64,000 bases of DNA from Zoogloea sp. 1C4. GTDB taxonomy: Bacteria > Pseudomonadota > Gammaproteobacteria > Burkholderiales > Rhodocyclaceae. The notes under the pieces were generated by a model. The model ran no database searches, had not been told where the DNA came from, and saw only the letters and a list, made by a program, of their open reading frames with translations. Shown here piece by piece: positions 8,095-18,533 of this stretch; the first letter of the stretch is position 1, and the number at the start of each line of letters is the position of its first letter. The stretch covers positions 41,339-105,338 of the forward strand of contig NZ_SSXU01000015.1 in assembly GCF_009469605.1 (NCBI RefSeq), written 5' to 3'. The translations under genes and the position numbers were made by a program.

Positions 8095-9639
8095 TCAGTT
8101 GCGGATCAGGTGATCGAAGGCCGACAACGACGCCTTGGCGCCCTCGCCCATCGCGATGATGATCTGCTTGTAAGGCACGGTGGTCACGTCACCGGCGGCA
8201 AACACGCCCGGCACCGAGGTGCGGCCGTGGTCATCGACGATGATCTCGCCGCGGGACGACAGCTCGACCGTGCCCTTCAGCCACTGGGTGTTGGGCAGCA
8301 GGCCGATCTGCACGAAGATCCCGGCCAGCGCCACCTGATGCATTTCGCCGGAGACGCGATCCTTGTAGGTGAGGCCGGTCACCTTCTGGCCGTCGCCATT
8401 CACCTCGGTGGTCTGGGCGTTCACGATGATCTTCACGTTGGGCAGGCTTTCGAGCTTCTTCACCAGTACCGCGTCGGCGCGCAGCTTGCTGTCGAACTCC
8501 AGCAGGGTCACGTGGGCCACCACGCCGGCGAGGTCGATGGCCGCCTCGACGCCCGAGTTGCCGCCACCGATCACCGCCACCGGCTTGCCCTTGAAGAGCG
8601 GGCCGTCGCAGTGAGGGCAGTAGGTCACGCCCTTGGTGCGGTACTCGGTCTCGCCGGGCACGTTCATGTCGCGCCAGCGGGCGCCGGTAGAGAGGATCAC
8701 CGTTTTCGACCTCAGGCTCGCGCCGCTCGCCAGCTTCACCTCGATCAGCTCGCCCGGCACCAGAGCCTCGGCGCGCTGCAGGTTCATGATGTCCACGGCG
8801 TACTGTTTGACGTGCTCCTCCAGCGCCGCGGCGAGGCGCGGACCTTCGGTCTCCTTCACTGAGATGAAGTTTTCGATGGCGAGTGTATCCAGCACCTGCC
8901 CGCCGAAGCGCTCGGTGACCACGCCGGTACGGATGCCCTTGCGCGCGGCATAGACCGCCGCCGCCGCGCCGGCCGGCCCACCGCCCACCACCAGCACGTC
9001 GAAGGCTTCCTTGGCGGCGATCTTCGCGGCGGCGCGGGCTTCGGCGCCGGAATCGACCTTGGCGAGGATCTCCTCGAGCTCCATCCGGCCCTGGCCGAAC
9101 TCCTGACCGTTGAGGAGGATGGTCGGCACGGCCATGATCTGCAGGCGGGTCACTTCATCCTGGAACAGCGCACCATCCACCGTCTCGTGGCGGATTTTCG
9201 GATTAACCAGCGCCATCAGGTTGAGGGACTGGACGACCTCCGGGCAGTTCTGGCACGAGAGCGAAATGTAGGTGACGAAGTTGTACTCGCCGTCGAGGTC
9301 ACGGATCTGGGCCAGCACCTCGTCGCTCACCTTGGGCGGATGGCCGCCCACCTGCAGCAGGGCCAGCACCAGCGAGGTGAATTCGTGGCCGAGGGGGATC
9401 GCCGCGAAGCGGATGCCGATCGGCTCGTCCGGGCGGGTGATGCGGAACGAGGGCTTGCGCTCGGCGCCGTCGTCGCGCTCGACGAGGCTGACCAGCGGCG
9501 ACAGGCTGGCGATCTCCTGCAGCAGTTCGCGCATCTGGCGGGCGGTGTCGCTGTCATCGAGGGACGCGACGATCTCCACCGGGCGGCTCACCCTGGTCAG
9601 ATAGGCTTGCAACTGGTTCTTGAGGTCGGCATCCAGCAT
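8095..9639 (-). CDS. ahpF: Alkyl hydroperoxide reductase subunit F
   Basis: A 514-residue NADH:peroxiredoxin oxidoreductase that recycles AhpC. The N-terminal double thioredoxin-like domain carries the CQNC redox pair (Cys129/Cys132). An FAD-binding site [19 protein letters not shown] starts near 218, the disulfide centre CPHC is at 341-344, and the NADH-binding [15 protein letters not shown] is near 358. The architecture equals E. coli AhpF (521 residues). It follows ahpC with a hairpin between them. Confidence 0.96.
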   Translation of the reverse strand: MLDADLKNQLQAYLTRVSRPVEIVASLDDSDTARQMRELLQEIASLSPLVSLVERDDGAERKPSFRITRPDEPIGIRFAAIPLGHEFTSLVLALLQVGGHPPKVSDEVLAQIRDLDGEYNFVTYISLSCQNCPEVVQSLNLMALVNPKIRHETVDGALFQDEVTRLQIMAVPTILLNGQEFGQGRMELEEILAKVDSGAEARAAAKIAAKEAFDVLVVGGGPAGAAAAVYAARKGIRTGVVTERFGGQVLDTLAIENFISVKETEGPRLAAALEEHVKQYAVDIMNLQRAEALVPGELIEVKLASGASLRSKTVILSTGARWRDMNVPGETEYRTKGVTYCPHCDGPLFKGKPVAVIGGGNSGVEAAIDLAGVVAHVTLLEFDSKLRADAVLVKKLESLPNVKIIVNAQTTEVNGDGQKVTGLTYKDRVSGEMHQVALAGIFVQIGLLPNTQWLKGTVELSSRGEIIVDDHGRTSVPGVFAAGDVTTVPYKQIIIAMGEGAKASLSAFDHLIRN

Positions 9640-9672
9640 GACGAATTCCTTTCTTGTTCGAAGCGCAGAAGT

Positions 9673-9708
9673 AAAAACGCCCGGCGCGCCGTGAGACGCC
9701 CGGGCGTT
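9673..9708 (-). terminator. Hairpin with short T-run between ahpC and ahpF
   Basis: Inverted repeat AACGCCCGG / CCGGGCGTT (arms 9676-9684 and 9700-9708). On the minus strand the stem is followed directly by extra T residues. It sits in the 103-base gap between ahpC and ahpF and looks like a partial terminator that would give more AhpC than AhpF. Confidence 0.6.
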
Positions 9709-9742
9709 CTGGAACAGCGTGAAGCGCTGTCCGGCGGAAGAC

Positions 9743-10306
<564 letters not shown>

Positions 10307-10350
10307 TGATGTTTCCTTCACGGGTTGGGAGTTGGGTCTTCGGAAGTCAC

Positions 10351-10379
10351 ATGATAGGCCCGGATGCGCCATCGCTCAA
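10351..10379 (-). promoter_or_regulatory. Probable ahpC sigma-70 promoter
   Basis: On the minus strand TTGAGC (10374-10379) and TATCAT (10351-10356) are 17 bases apart, matching 4/6 and 5/6 of the consensus boxes. The -10 ends about 45 bases before the ahpC ATG. An OxyR-like site abuts the -35. Confidence 0.6.
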
Positions 10380-10416
10380 ATTGATTGATGAAATCATCCA
10401 GATTAAAAAAAGCTAT
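10380..10416 (-). promoter_or_regulatory. OxyR-like binding site upstream of ahpC
   Basis: Read on the minus strand, four tetramers ATAG, TAAT, ATTT and CAAT are separated by exactly 7 bases each. This is the OxyR layout ATAG-N7-CTAT-N7-ATAG-N7-CTAT, with 11 of 16 positions matching. It ends next to the -35 box, the usual place for OxyR activation of ahpC. Assignment is by spacing and target gene only. Confidence 0.45.
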
Positions 10417-10506
10417 CAAGGAACACGCCCCGCTGGGACGCTCCGGAATGACAATATTATTCCGGCTGAAACAAAGTGGGAAGACGGGAAAGTGCGGGAA
10501 ATACGC

Positions 10507-10528
10507 GGGGCGAAGCAGGCTTCGCCCC
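10507..10528 (-). terminator. Hairpin after the hem operon
   Basis: A perfect 10-bp stem GGGGCGAAGC / GCTTCGCCCC with a 2-base loop lies 7 bases beyond the hemY stop. The following T-run on the minus strand is poor, so termination strength is unclear. Confidence 0.5.
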
Positions 10529-10535
10529 GGAAAGA

Positions 10536-11711
10536 TCAGCGGCGCGAGAGCACTGCCGCGGCGCGGTAATGCCGATTGGCATCGTCGGTGCGGTTGATGC
10601 GCTCGGCCAGATGGGCGAGCTCCACGTGGGCTTCCCAGCCCGGCTCGATGGCCAGCGAGGCCTCGAGATAGCTTTCGGCCTTGCCCCACAGCTGCGACTG
10701 CACGCACAGCCGGCCAAGGGTGAGCAGGAGCTGCGGATCGCGCGGGTTGCGGGTGAGCCAGTCTTCGGCCTTGGCGAGCCGGCTGCGCACCTCGCCGCCT
10801 TCGCAGCGGCCGTAGATACCGGCAAGGGTGGTGTCCCAACCCAGCGCGAGCTGCGTCTCGATGGCCTTCTGGGCACCGCTGCCGTCGCCGGCCGCGATCA
10901 GCGCGCGGGCCAGGGACGCGACCAGCCGCGGGTCGCGCTGCTCGTCGCGGGGCACATCCTGCCAGTAGGTGTTGATGGCGAGGGCGTCGCCCGTGCGCTG
11001 CTTGAGCCCTTCCTGGTGGGCGCGGCGCTTGACCGGTTCGGCCAGTTCGGGCGTGAGCGCCTTGACCTTGACGAGCTGACGCACCACGCGCACGGCCTCG
11101 CCCCAGTCGCCCTTGGCCTGGGCGGTGCGCAGCGCCAGGCGCAGCGCGGCGATGTGACGCTGACCGCCCACCTGGAGTTCGGCAAGGCTTTCGGCCGCGT
11201 CGTCGAAGCGGCGATCCTCGACGGCCAGCTTGGCCTCGGTCATCAGGCGGGCCAGACGCATCTCCTCGCCCTCTTCGGCCACCTTGCCGAGCCAGTAGCG
11301 GTAGCGCGTCTCGTCACGCAGGGAATGGGCCGCGCGGGCTGCCAGCAGTGCCGCGAGGCCGCGGGATTCGCCGGCTTCATAGGCCGCAGTGGCCTGCTTG
11401 AGGGCCTGGCCGAAGCGGCCTTCGATGCGCAGCCGAACCGCGTCGTAGATCGCCTGGGCGGCGCGCTCGCGGCCGACCCGCTGGCGATAGCGCTGCACCG
11501 CCCGCGGGAGGGCCATGGTGCGAGCGACGAGCCGGGTAAGGGCGTAGATCGCCGCAAACCCGCCCACCAGCAGCACGATCAGCAGGTTGAGGGAGATCTG
11601 GATCCGATACGGGGGCCACACCAGCAGGGCGTAGCCTTCGTTGTAACGGCCGGCCACCGCAAGGATGGCGGCCAGGGCGAAGAGGCCGAGCAGCCAGAGC
11701 AATCCGCGCAT
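10536..11711 (-). CDS. hemY: HemY-type TPR membrane protein, haem-operon associated
   Basis: A 391-residue protein with two N-terminal membrane segments (about 3-20 and 40-63) and a long cytoplasmic helical region with TPR-like repeats (for example FGQALKQATAAYEAGESRGL and WGKAESYLEASLAIEPGWEA). This is the proteobacterial HemY family of the hemCDXY operon, not the protoporphyrinogen oxidase also called HemY in Gram-positives. It is thought to support late haem synthesis, with no proven catalytic role. It begins 7 bases after hemX. Confidence 0.9.
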   Translation of the reverse strand: MRGLLWLLGLFALAAILAVAGRYNEGYALLVWPPYRIQISLNLLIVLLVGGFAAIYALTRLVARTMALPRAVQRYRQRVGRERAAQAIYDAVRLRIEGRFGQALKQATAAYEAGESRGLAALLAARAAHSLRDETRYRYWLGKVAEEGEEMRLARLMTEAKLAVEDRRFDDAAESLAELQVGGQRHIAALRLALRTAQAKGDWGEAVRVVRQLVKVKALTPELAEPVKRRAHQEGLKQRTGDALAINTYWQDVPRDEQRDPRLVASLARALIAAGDGSGAQKAIETQLALGWDTTLAGIYGRCEGGEVRSRLAKAEDWLTRNPRDPQLLLTLGRLCVQSQLWGKAESYLEASLAIEPGWEAHVELAHLAERINRTDDANRHYRAAAVLSRR

Positions 11712-11718
11712 GGCTGCC

Positions 11719-12819
11719 TCAGTTCTTCTTCGCCGGGGCGGCGGGCTTGGCCGCGGCCGGGGCGTGCGTCGGCGCGGCCGCTTCGATGCGTCGGTCGGGC
11801 ACCGCCTGCAGACCGCGCAGGGCGGTGAGGCTGGCCTGCAGGTTGGGCAGATCGACGCCCACCGGGGTCTTCTGCAGTTCGATCAGATCGGCCTTGGCCG
11901 CTTCGACGCCGGCATTGGAGAGGTCGAAGTAGCGGCCCATCCACTCGGCGCTGATCCGCATGTCCTCGCGGAAGGTGTTGCCGTCGCGGGAGAGCAGCGC
12001 GAGGCGGGCGTTCATCAGGCGCAGCTTGAGGTTTTCGCGCAGGAACACGGCGTTGCTCGGGGCGAGGAGCGCCGGATCCGGGCGATCCATGCGCTCGACC
12101 CGCACCAGCTGGCTGAACTCGGCCCAGAAATCGAGCCAAAGCCGCTTTGCCCAGGAGGGCGCGGCTTCGTCGGCCTTGACGGCTTCGGCCTTGGGCCGGG
12201 CTTCGAAGGCCAGCGGCAGGTTGTCGATGCGGCCGATGAGGGTTTCGAGCTTGAGGGCAACGCCGGCGGAATCCACCTGCGGCAGTGCCTTGAGGGTATC
12301 GAGATCGCTGGCGATGGCCTTGCGCAGCGGCAACCAGTGGGGCCGGTCGACGGTGCCGAGGCGGGCGTCGGCCGTTTGCAGCGCGAACAGCGCGGCCTGC
12401 ACGTTGCCGGCCAGCTGGAGCTGCTGGGCGGCGATCAGCACGGCCTGTTCGACTTCGGACAGCAGGCGGTCGTCCCGGGAACGGGAGAACTCGTGGTACA
12501 TGGCCTCGAGGGCCACCTGCTGCCCCTGGGATTCGGAGAAGCGGGATTCCAGCGCGCCGATCTTGGTCTGGATGTCCTGCAGGTTTTCCTGGGCCAGCTT
12601 GGCCAGCGCGCGGCTTTCGGTGGCGGCGGTGTCGCTCGTGGAAAGGCGGCGGGCCAGCTCTTCCTGCATGTCGGCAAGGCGGCTGCGGGTTTCGACCCAC
12701 TGCCAGCCGAGGAGCGCGAGCGCGACGGCGGCAACGATGGCGGAAGGGCGGCGCCACAACGAGGGCGCGGGCGCCGGCCGGGCGTCGGCGGGCGGGAGGC
12801 TGGGGTTTTCGCTGCTCAT
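11719..12819 (-). CDS. hemX: HemX-family membrane protein
   Basis: A 366-residue protein with one N-terminal membrane segment (about 26-41) after a short Pro/Ala-rich cytoplasmic tip, followed by a long alpha-helical, coiled-coil-prone domain (RSRLADMQEELARRLSTSD onward). A Lys/Pro/Ala-rich tail ends the protein. Such proteins are often labelled uroporphyrinogen-III C-methyltransferase because HemX was once thought to be one, but no SAM-binding motif is visible. It lies between hemD (10-base gap) and hemY. Confidence 0.88.
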   Translation of the reverse strand: MSSENPSLPPADARPAPAPSLWRRPSAIVAAVALALLGWQWVETRSRLADMQEELARRLSTSDTAATESRALAKLAQENLQDIQTKIGALESRFSESQGQQVALEAMYHEFSRSRDDRLLSEVEQAVLIAAQQLQLAGNVQAALFALQTADARLGTVDRPHWLPLRKAIASDLDTLKALPQVDSAGVALKLETLIGRIDNLPLAFEARPKAEAVKADEAAPSWAKRLWLDFWAEFSQLVRVERMDRPDPALLAPSNAVFLRENLKLRLMNARLALLSRDGNTFREDMRISAEWMGRYFDLSNAGVEAAKADLIELQKTPVGVDLPNLQASLTALRGLQAVPDRRIEAAAPTHAPAAAKPAAPAKKN

Positions 12820-12829
12820 GGGCGTGAGT

Positions 12830-13621
12830 TTAACCCGGATAGGCGTTGTGGTTGCGCGCCGAGAAGTGGTCGATGAGGCCGTCGATGAGGCCCTGGTCGC
12901 CCGCCCCGGTGGCGATGACGGTGGAGAATCCGGCGTCCCGGGCCGCCGCGGCGATGCGCGGGTGGGGCACGAAGACGGGCACCGGACGCAGTTCGGCCGC
13001 GCCGGGCAGAGCCGTCAGATGGGCGACGCCTTCGCTGCTGGTGAGGGTCAGGGCGTCGAGCCGGCCGTCGCGGGCCCGGGCGACGAGGGGCGCGGGGTCA
13101 TCCGCCGGACCACTGCGGTGGTAGCAGGTGAGGTATTCGACGGTGGCGCCGCGCTGGACGAGGGTGTCGCCGAGGAGATCACGCCCGCCATCGCCGCGCA
13201 GGATCAGCACGCGCCTGCCGGCCACGGCGCCAGGCTGGAAAGCCGGCAGGGCAAGCACGGATTCGCTGTCAAAACCGCTCTGCGGCGCGATCACGTCGGC
13301 AAAGCCGCGGGCCGCCAGGGCTGCTTCACTCCCCTTGCCCACCGTGGCGACCAGGGTCGAGCCCGGCCACGGGGCGATTGGCAGCATCGCGTCCAGCGCC
13401 AGATTGACGGCGTTGGGGCTGACGAAGAAGGCCAGCGCGAAATCCGCCAGCCGCCGGGCCGCATCCTGCAGCGGGGCTGGATCGGCCACCGGCGTGATGG
13501 TGAGGAGCGGAAAGCGCAGGGGCTCGGCGCCGAGGGCCGCCAGCGCCGCGCACAGGCTGTCGGCCTGCCCGGCCGGGCGGGTGACGACGACGCTGCGCCC
13601 GGCGAGCGGCTGGCCAGCCAT
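12830..13621 (-). CDS. hemD: Uroporphyrinogen-III synthase
   Basis: A 263-residue enzyme that cyclises hydroxymethylbilane with inversion of ring D. The family is poorly conserved in sequence, but RSVVVTRPAGQADSL at the start, FVSPNAVNLAL (about 63-73) and the late block LTLTSSEGVAHL are characteristic. The frame runs upstream over the hemC end, but ATG at 13621 fits the family start and leaves 10 bases after the hemC stop. Confidence 0.92.
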   Translation of the reverse strand: MAGQPLAGRSVVVTRPAGQADSLCAALAALGAEPLRFPLLTITPVADPAPLQDAARRLADFALAFFVSPNAVNLALDAMLPIAPWPGSTLVATVGKGSEAALAARGFADVIAPQSGFDSESVLALPAFQPGAVAGRRVLILRGDGGRDLLGDTLVQRGATVEYLTCYHRSGPADDPAPLVARARDGRLDALTLTSSEGVAHLTALPGAAELRPVPVFVPHPRIAAAARDAGFSTVIATGAGDQGLIDGLIDHFSARNHNAYPG

Positions 13622-13631
13622 GCTGCGAACC

Positions 13632-14561
13632 TTAGAGCCCGGCGAGGATTTCGTCGGCGCCGTCGGCACGCAGATCTTCGGCCAGCGCGAGGCCAAGGGC
13701 TTCCGGCTGGTCGATCGGGCCACGGCGCTCGGCGCGGGCGATGCGCGAGCCATCGGGCAGGGCGACGAAGCCGCGCAGCCACAGCTCGCCGTCCTTCACC
13801 TCGGCATAGGCGCCCAGCGGCACTTCGCAGCTGCCGGCCAGCGCGCGGGAGGTGGCGCGCTCGGCGCGCACGCAGGCGGCGGAGTTGGCGTCGGCCAGCG
13901 GGGCGATCCAGGCGGCGACTTCGGGCCGGTCGGACAGCGCCTCGATGCCCAGGGCGCCCTGGCCTGCGGCCGGCAGCGAGACCTCGGACGGCAGCGTGCC
14001 GCGGATGCGGCTGGCGAGGCCCAGGCGGGTGAGGCCGGCGGCGGCGAGGATGATCGCGTCGTACTGGCCTTCGTCGAGCTTGCGCAGGCGGGTGTCGAGG
14101 TTGCCACGCAGGCTGGTGACGGCCAGCATCGGGTACTGGGCGTGGATCTGGGATTCGCGGCGCAGGCTGGAGGTGCCCACCACGGCGCCCGGCGGCATGT
14201 CGTCGAGGCTCTCGTACTTGTTGGAGACGAAGGCATCCAGCGGCACTTCGCGTTCGGCGATGGCCACCAGCGCGAACTCGGGCGCGAGGGTCATCGGCAC
14301 GTCCTTCATGGAATGCACGGCGATGTCGGCGGCGCGGTCGAGGAGCGCGGTTTCGAGTTCCTTGACGAACAGGCCCTTGCCGCCCACCTTGGCCAGCGGC
14401 CGGTCGAGGATCTGGTCGCCGCGGGTGGTCATGCCCAGCAGTTCGACCTTGCAGGACGGGTAGAGGGCTTCGAGGCGGGCCTTGACGTGCTCGGCCTGCC
14501 ACAGGGCGAGGCGGCTTTCACGGGTGGCGATGACGATGCGGTCGGGCGTAGGGGCGCTCAC
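13632..14561 (-). CDS. hemC: Porphobilinogen deaminase (hydroxymethylbilane synthase)
   Basis: A 309-residue enzyme that joins four porphobilinogen units into hydroxymethylbilane. [20 protein letters not shown] is the N-terminal signature, and the dipyrromethane cofactor attaches to Cys245 in [15 protein letters not shown] (Cys242 in E. coli). I chose the GTG at 14559-14561 ([17 protein letters not shown]) because it gives family length. An in-frame ATG at 14663 would add 34 residues without family resemblance and reach into the ppc leader. First gene of hemCDXY, divergent from ppc. Confidence 0.9.
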   Translation of the reverse strand: MSAPTPDRIVIATRESRLALWQAEHVKARLEALYPSCKVELLGMTTRGDQILDRPLAKVGGKGLFVKELETALLDRAADIAVHSMKDVPMTLAPEFALVAIAEREVPLDAFVSNKYESLDDMPPGAVVGTSSLRRESQIHAQYPMLAVTSLRGNLDTRLRKLDEGQYDAIILAAAGLTRLGLASRIRGTLPSEVSLPAAGQGALGIEALSDRPEVAAWIAPLADANSAACVRAERATSRALAGSCEVPLGAYAEVKDGELWLRGFVALPDGSRIARAERRGPIDQPEALGLALAEDLRADGADEILAGL

Positions 14562-14749
14562 GGTATTCGGGCTCGGCAAGGGTTGAGGGGTGGTTCGGGG
14601 ATGGACAGCGGCGGCCTTGGACGGCAATCTGCAGCTTCTGCAGTGCAGCATCAGGGTTGCCACCTATGGCGGTCATCCGGGCCGCGATTCTAGCATGGCC
14701 CCCTGCTGCGCCTCCCGCGCCGACCGCAACCGACTGGACAGGATTTCCG

Positions 14750-17512
14750 ATGAGCGAACACAACAAGAGCGACGACAAAGACCTCCCCCTGCGCGACGAC
14801 ATCCGTCTGCTCGGCCGCATTCTCGGCGACACCGTCCGCGCCCAGGAAGGCGAAGCCGTGTTCGATCTGGTCGAGGCGATCCGCCAGTGCTCGATCCGCT
14901 TCCGGCGCCACGAAGACCACGCCGCCCGCCGCGAACTGGAAGCCACGCTCGATTCGCTCTCCCGCGACCAGACCATCGACGTGGTGCGCGCCTTCAGCTA
15001 TTTCTCGCACCTGGCCAACATCGCCGAGGACCAGCACCACATCCGCCGCTCCCGCGCCCACCAGATCGCCGGCTCCGCGCCCCGCGAGGGCAGCCTGGCC
15101 CACGCCCTGGCCCGGGCCTTCGACGCCGGCATGGGCAGCGCCGAACTCACCGCCTTCTTCGAGACCGCCAACGTAGTGCCGGTGCTCACCGCCCACCCGA
15201 CCGAAGTCCAGCGCAAGAGCATCCTCAACTGCCAGATGGTGATCGCCCGCCTGCTCGACGAGCGCGACCGCATGCAGCTCACGCCCGAGGAGCAGGAGGC
15301 CAACGACGAGGCCCTGCGCCGCGCGGTGCTCACCCTGTGGCAGACCCGCATGCTGCGCACCGAGAAGCTGTCGGTGATGGACGAGGTGACCAACGGCCTG
15401 TCGTACTTCGACTACACCTTCCTGCGCGAGCTGCCGCGCCTCTACGCCAACGTCGAGGATCGCCTCGCCACCCGCGACCGCAGCTGGGGCGCGCTGGAGC
15501 TGCCCAATTTCATGAAGGTCGGCAGCTGGATCGGCGGCGACCGGGACGGCAACCCCTTCGTCACCGCCGAGATCCTCGAGAAAGCGCTGGCCGTGCAGGC
15601 CGAGAAGGTCCTCACCTACTACATGGACGAGGTGCACACCCTGGGCTCGCAGCTCTCCATCGCCCAGGGCCTGGTGAGTGCTTCCGACGCCCTGCTGCGC
15701 CTCGCCGAAGCCTCGCCCGACGGCTCGCCGCACCGCTCCGACGAGCCCTACCGCCGCGCCCTCACCGGCGTGTATGCGCGCCTCGCCGCCACCTACGCGC
15801 GCCTGCTCGGCCACCAGCCGCCGCGCCACGCCGTGGCCCCGGCCGCGCCCTACGACAGCCCCGACGCCCTGGCCGACGAGCTCGAAGTCATCCACCGCTC
15901 CCTCACCGCCAACGGCCTGGGCAGCCTCGCCCGCGGCCGCCTGCGCATGCTGCGCCGGGCAGTGTCGGTGTTCGGCTTCCATCTGGCGCCCATCGACCTG
16001 CGCCAGAACTCCGACGTGCACGAGCGCGTGGTGGCCGAGCTCATCAAGTCCATCGACCCCGCCCGCGACTACCTGGCGCTGGACGAAGCCGGCCGCATCG
16101 AGATGCTGCTCGAAGAGCTCGCCACCCCGCGCCTGCTCGCCTCGCCGTGGCTGGATTACTCCGACGAGACCCGCGGCGAGCTGGCGATCTTCCGCGCCGC
16201 CCGCGCCGCCCACCTGCGCTACGGCAAGGCCGCGGTGCCCAACTGCATCATCTCCAAGACCGACGACGTCTCCGACCTGCTGGAAGTCGCCGTGCTCGCC
16301 AAGGAAGCCGGCCTGCTGCGCCCCGCCGAAGGCGTGCTCGACGTGAACATCATCCCGCTCTTCGAGACCATCGGCGACCTGCAGAACGCCGCCGGCGTGA
16401 TGGACCGGCTGTTCGCCATCCCCGCCTACATGGCGCTGCTGGAATCCCGCAAGCTGGAGCAGGAAGTGATGCTCGGCTACTCCGACAGCAACAAGGACGG
16501 CGGCTTCCTCACCTCCGGCTGGGAGCTCTACAAGGCCGAGATCGGCCTCGTGGATACCTTCGCCCGCCACAACGTGCGCCTGCGCCTGTTCCACGGCCGC
16601 GGTGGCTCGGTGGGCCGCGGCGGCGGCCCCAGCTACCAGGCGATCCTGGCGCAGCCGGGCGGCGCCGTGCAGGGCCAGATCCGCCTCACCGAACAGGGCG
16701 AGGTCATCGCCTCCAAGTACGCCAACCCCGAAGTCGGCCGCCGCAACCTGGAGGTGCTCGCCGCCGCCACGCTGGAAGCCACGCTGTTTGCGCCGCGCGA
16801 TCCGGCGCCGCGCCCCGAGTACCTCGAGGCGATGGACGAGCTCTCGGATGCCGCCTTCAAGGCCTACCGCAACCTGGTGTACGAGACCGACGGCTTCGAG
16901 CGTTACTTCTGGGAATCCACCGTGATCTCGGAAATCGCCGCCCTCAACATCGGCAGCCGCCCGGCGTCGCGCAAGAAGTCGACCGCCATCGAAGACCTGC
17001 GGGCGATCCCGTGGGTGTTCAGCTGGGCCCAGTGCCGGCTGATGCTGCCGGGCTGGTACGGCTTCGGCTCGGCGGTGCAGGCCTATATCGCGAAGCACGG
17101 CGACGCCGGCATGGCGCGCCTCTCGGCGATGCACAAGGAGTGGTCGTTCTTCGCCACCCTGCTCTCCAACATGGACATGGTGCTCGCCAAGAGCGACATC
17201 GCCATCGCCAGCCGCTACGCCGATCTGGTCAAGGACGGCGCCCTGCGCGAGGCGATCTTCCCGCGCATCGAGAAGGAGCACGCCGACACCCTGGCGGCCC
17301 TGCTCACCATCACCGGCCAGCAGGCACTGCTGGACGCCAACCCGCTCCTCAAGCGGTCGATCCACAACCGCTTCCCCTACCTCGACCCGCTCAACCACGT
17401 GCAGGTCGAACTCCTCCACCGCTACCGGGAAGGCCACCAGGACGAGCGGGTACAGCGCGGCATCCTGCTGTCGATCAACGGCGTGGCGGCGGGGCTGCGC
17501 AACAGCGGCTGA
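14750..17512 (+). CDS. ppc: Phosphoenolpyruvate carboxylase
   Basis: A 920-residue enzyme that carboxylates PEP to oxaloacetate, refilling the TCA cycle. The catalytic His lies in [13 protein letters not shown]. Other hallmarks are [15 protein letters not shown], the [20 protein letters not shown] region, and the glycine loop [15 protein letters not shown]. It ends LRNSG, close to the usual C-terminal NTG. The ATG at 14750 follows an AGGA ribosome site. Transcribed divergently from hemC and ended by a terminator at 17543. Confidence 0.97.
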   Translation: MSEHNKSDDKDLPLRDDIRLLGRILGDTVRAQEGEAVFDLVEAIRQCSIRFRRHEDHAARRELEATLDSLSRDQTIDVVRAFSYFSHLANIAEDQHHIRRSRAHQIAGSAPREGSLAHALARAFDAGMGSAELTAFFETANVVPVLTAHPTEVQRKSILNCQMVIARLLDERDRMQLTPEEQEANDEALRRAVLTLWQTRMLRTEKLSVMDEVTNGLSYFDYTFLRELPRLYANVEDRLATRDRSWGALELPNFMKVGSWIGGDRDGNPFVTAEILEKALAVQAEKVLTYYMDEVHTLGSQLSIAQGLVSASDALLRLAEASPDGSPHRSDEPYRRALTGVYARLAATYARLLGHQPPRHAVAPAAPYDSPDALADELEVIHRSLTANGLGSLARGRLRMLRRAVSVFGFHLAPIDLRQNSDVHERVVAELIKSIDPARDYLALDEAGRIEMLLEELATPRLLASPWLDYSDETRGELAIFRAARAAHLRYGKAAVPNCIISKTDDVSDLLEVAVLAKEAGLLRPAEGVLDVNIIPLFETIGDLQNAAGVMDRLFAIPAYMALLESRKLEQEVMLGYSDSNKDGGFLTSGWELYKAEIGLVDTFARHNVRLRLFHGRGGSVGRGGGPSYQAILAQPGGAVQGQIRLTEQGEVIASKYANPEVGRRNLEVLAAATLEATLFAPRDPAPRPEYLEAMDELSDAAFKAYRNLVYETDGFERYFWESTVISEIAALNIGSRPASRKKSTAIEDLRAIPWVFSWAQCRLMLPGWYGFGSAVQAYIAKHGDAGMARLSAMHKEWSFFATLLSNMDMVLAKSDIAIASRYADLVKDGALREAIFPRIEKEHADTLAALLTITGQQALLDANPLLKRSIHNRFPYLDPLNHVQVELLHRYREGHQDERVQRGILLSINGVAAGLRNSG

Positions 17513-17542
17513 GCACGGCCTCCGGTCGACAAGGTGCAATAC

Positions 17543-17578
17543 AGCCGGTGCAGGCTAGCCCCTGCAACCGGCTTTTTT
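17543..17578 (+). terminator. ppc terminator
   Basis: The stem AGCCGGT-GCAGG / CCTGCAACCGGCT (17543-17554 with 17561-17573), with one bulged base, is followed by a run of T residues. It lies 30 bases after the ppc stop and ends just before ppk2. Confidence 0.85.
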
Positions 17579-17600
17579 GCGCACTCTGACCAGAGACCCC

Positions 17601-18524
17601 ATGGACAATCAGGAAATCGGCGACCTGCACCGTCGCCTGGAACGCGAACTCCTCGACAGCTACGACGAAGAGCTCGAGCTGGAACTCGACGACCGTCGTT
17701 TCGAGGAAATCGGCAGCGGCACGGCGCACCCACCCACCGACGAGGAGAAGGCTCAGCGCCAGCGCTATTTCAAGGAGCTGCTGCGCCTGCAGGGCGAGCT
17801 GGTCAAGCTGCAGGACTGGGTGGCCACCACCCGGCACCGGGTGGTGATCCTCTTCGAAGGCCGCGACGCCGCCGGCAAGGGTGGCGTCATCAAGCGCATC
17901 ACCCAGCGCCTCAACCCCCGGGTGTGCCGGGTCGTCGCCCTGCCCGCCCCCAATGACCGGGAACGTACCCAGTGGTACTTCCAGCGCTATGTTCCGCACC
18001 TCCCCGCAGCAGGCGAGATGGTGCTGTTCGACCGCAGCTGGTACAACCGGGCCGGCGTGGAGCGGGTCATGGGCTTCTGCTCCGACGACGACTACGAGGA
18101 GTTCTTCCGCTCGGTGCCCGAGTTCGAGCGCATGCTGGTACGCTCCGGCATCCAGCTGATCAAGTACTGGTTCTCGATCACCGATGAGGAACAGCACTTC
18201 CGCTTCCTGTCACGCATCCACGACCCCCTCAAACAGTGGAAGCTGAGCCCCATGGATCTGGAATCCCGCGCCCGCTGGGAGAAATACACCGAGGCCAAGG
18301 AGATCATGCTGGAACGCACCCACATCCCCGAAGCCCCCTGGTGGATCGTCCAGGCCGACGACAAGAAGGCCGCCCGCCTCAACTGCATTCACCACCTGCT
18401 GGGCGAGATCCCCTACGCCGAGGTCGAGCGGCCGCTGGTGGATCTGCCCGAACGGGTGAGGCACCCGGACTACGTGCGCCACGAGGTGCCGCCCGAGATG
18501 TTCGTGCCGGACTACTTCCGCTGA
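17601..18524 (+). CDS. ppk2: Polyphosphate kinase 2 family protein
   Basis: A 307-residue PPK2-type enzyme that transfers phosphate between polyphosphate and nucleotides. The P-loop is GRDAAGKGG (87-95), and the lid/Walker-B-like segment is VLFDRSWYNRAGVERVMGF (141-159). The single-domain length and acidic N-terminal helix are typical of class I, which favours making NTP from NDP, but class cannot be fixed by reading alone. ATG at 17601 follows the ppc terminator by 22 bases. Converges on the carbonic-anhydrase-like gene. Confidence 0.93.
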   Translation: MDNQEIGDLHRRLERELLDSYDEELELELDDRRFEEIGSGTAHPPTDEEKAQRQRYFKELLRLQGELVKLQDWVATTRHRVVILFEGRDAAGKGGVIKRITQRLNPRVCRVVALPAPNDRERTQWYFQRYVPHLPAAGEMVLFDRSWYNRAGVERVMGFCSDDDYEEFFRSVPEFERMLVRSGIQLIKYWFSITDEEQHFRFLSRIHDPLKQWKLSPMDLESRARWEKYTEAKEIMLERTHIPEAPWWIVQADDKKAARLNCIHHLLGEIPYAEVERPLVDLPERVRHPDYVRHEVPPEMFVPDYFR

Positions 18525-18533
18525 AGGCGAGGC

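Noticed and set aside
14562..14663. N-terminal extension of hemC from an upstream ATG
   Set aside because: The extra 34 residues do not resemble HemC and would overlap the ppc leader; GTG at 14561 gives the family length.
14690..17539. A 949-residue open frame on the minus strand opposite ppc
   Set aside because: It lies wholly under ppc, which carries every PEPC motif, and shows only low-complexity shadow composition.
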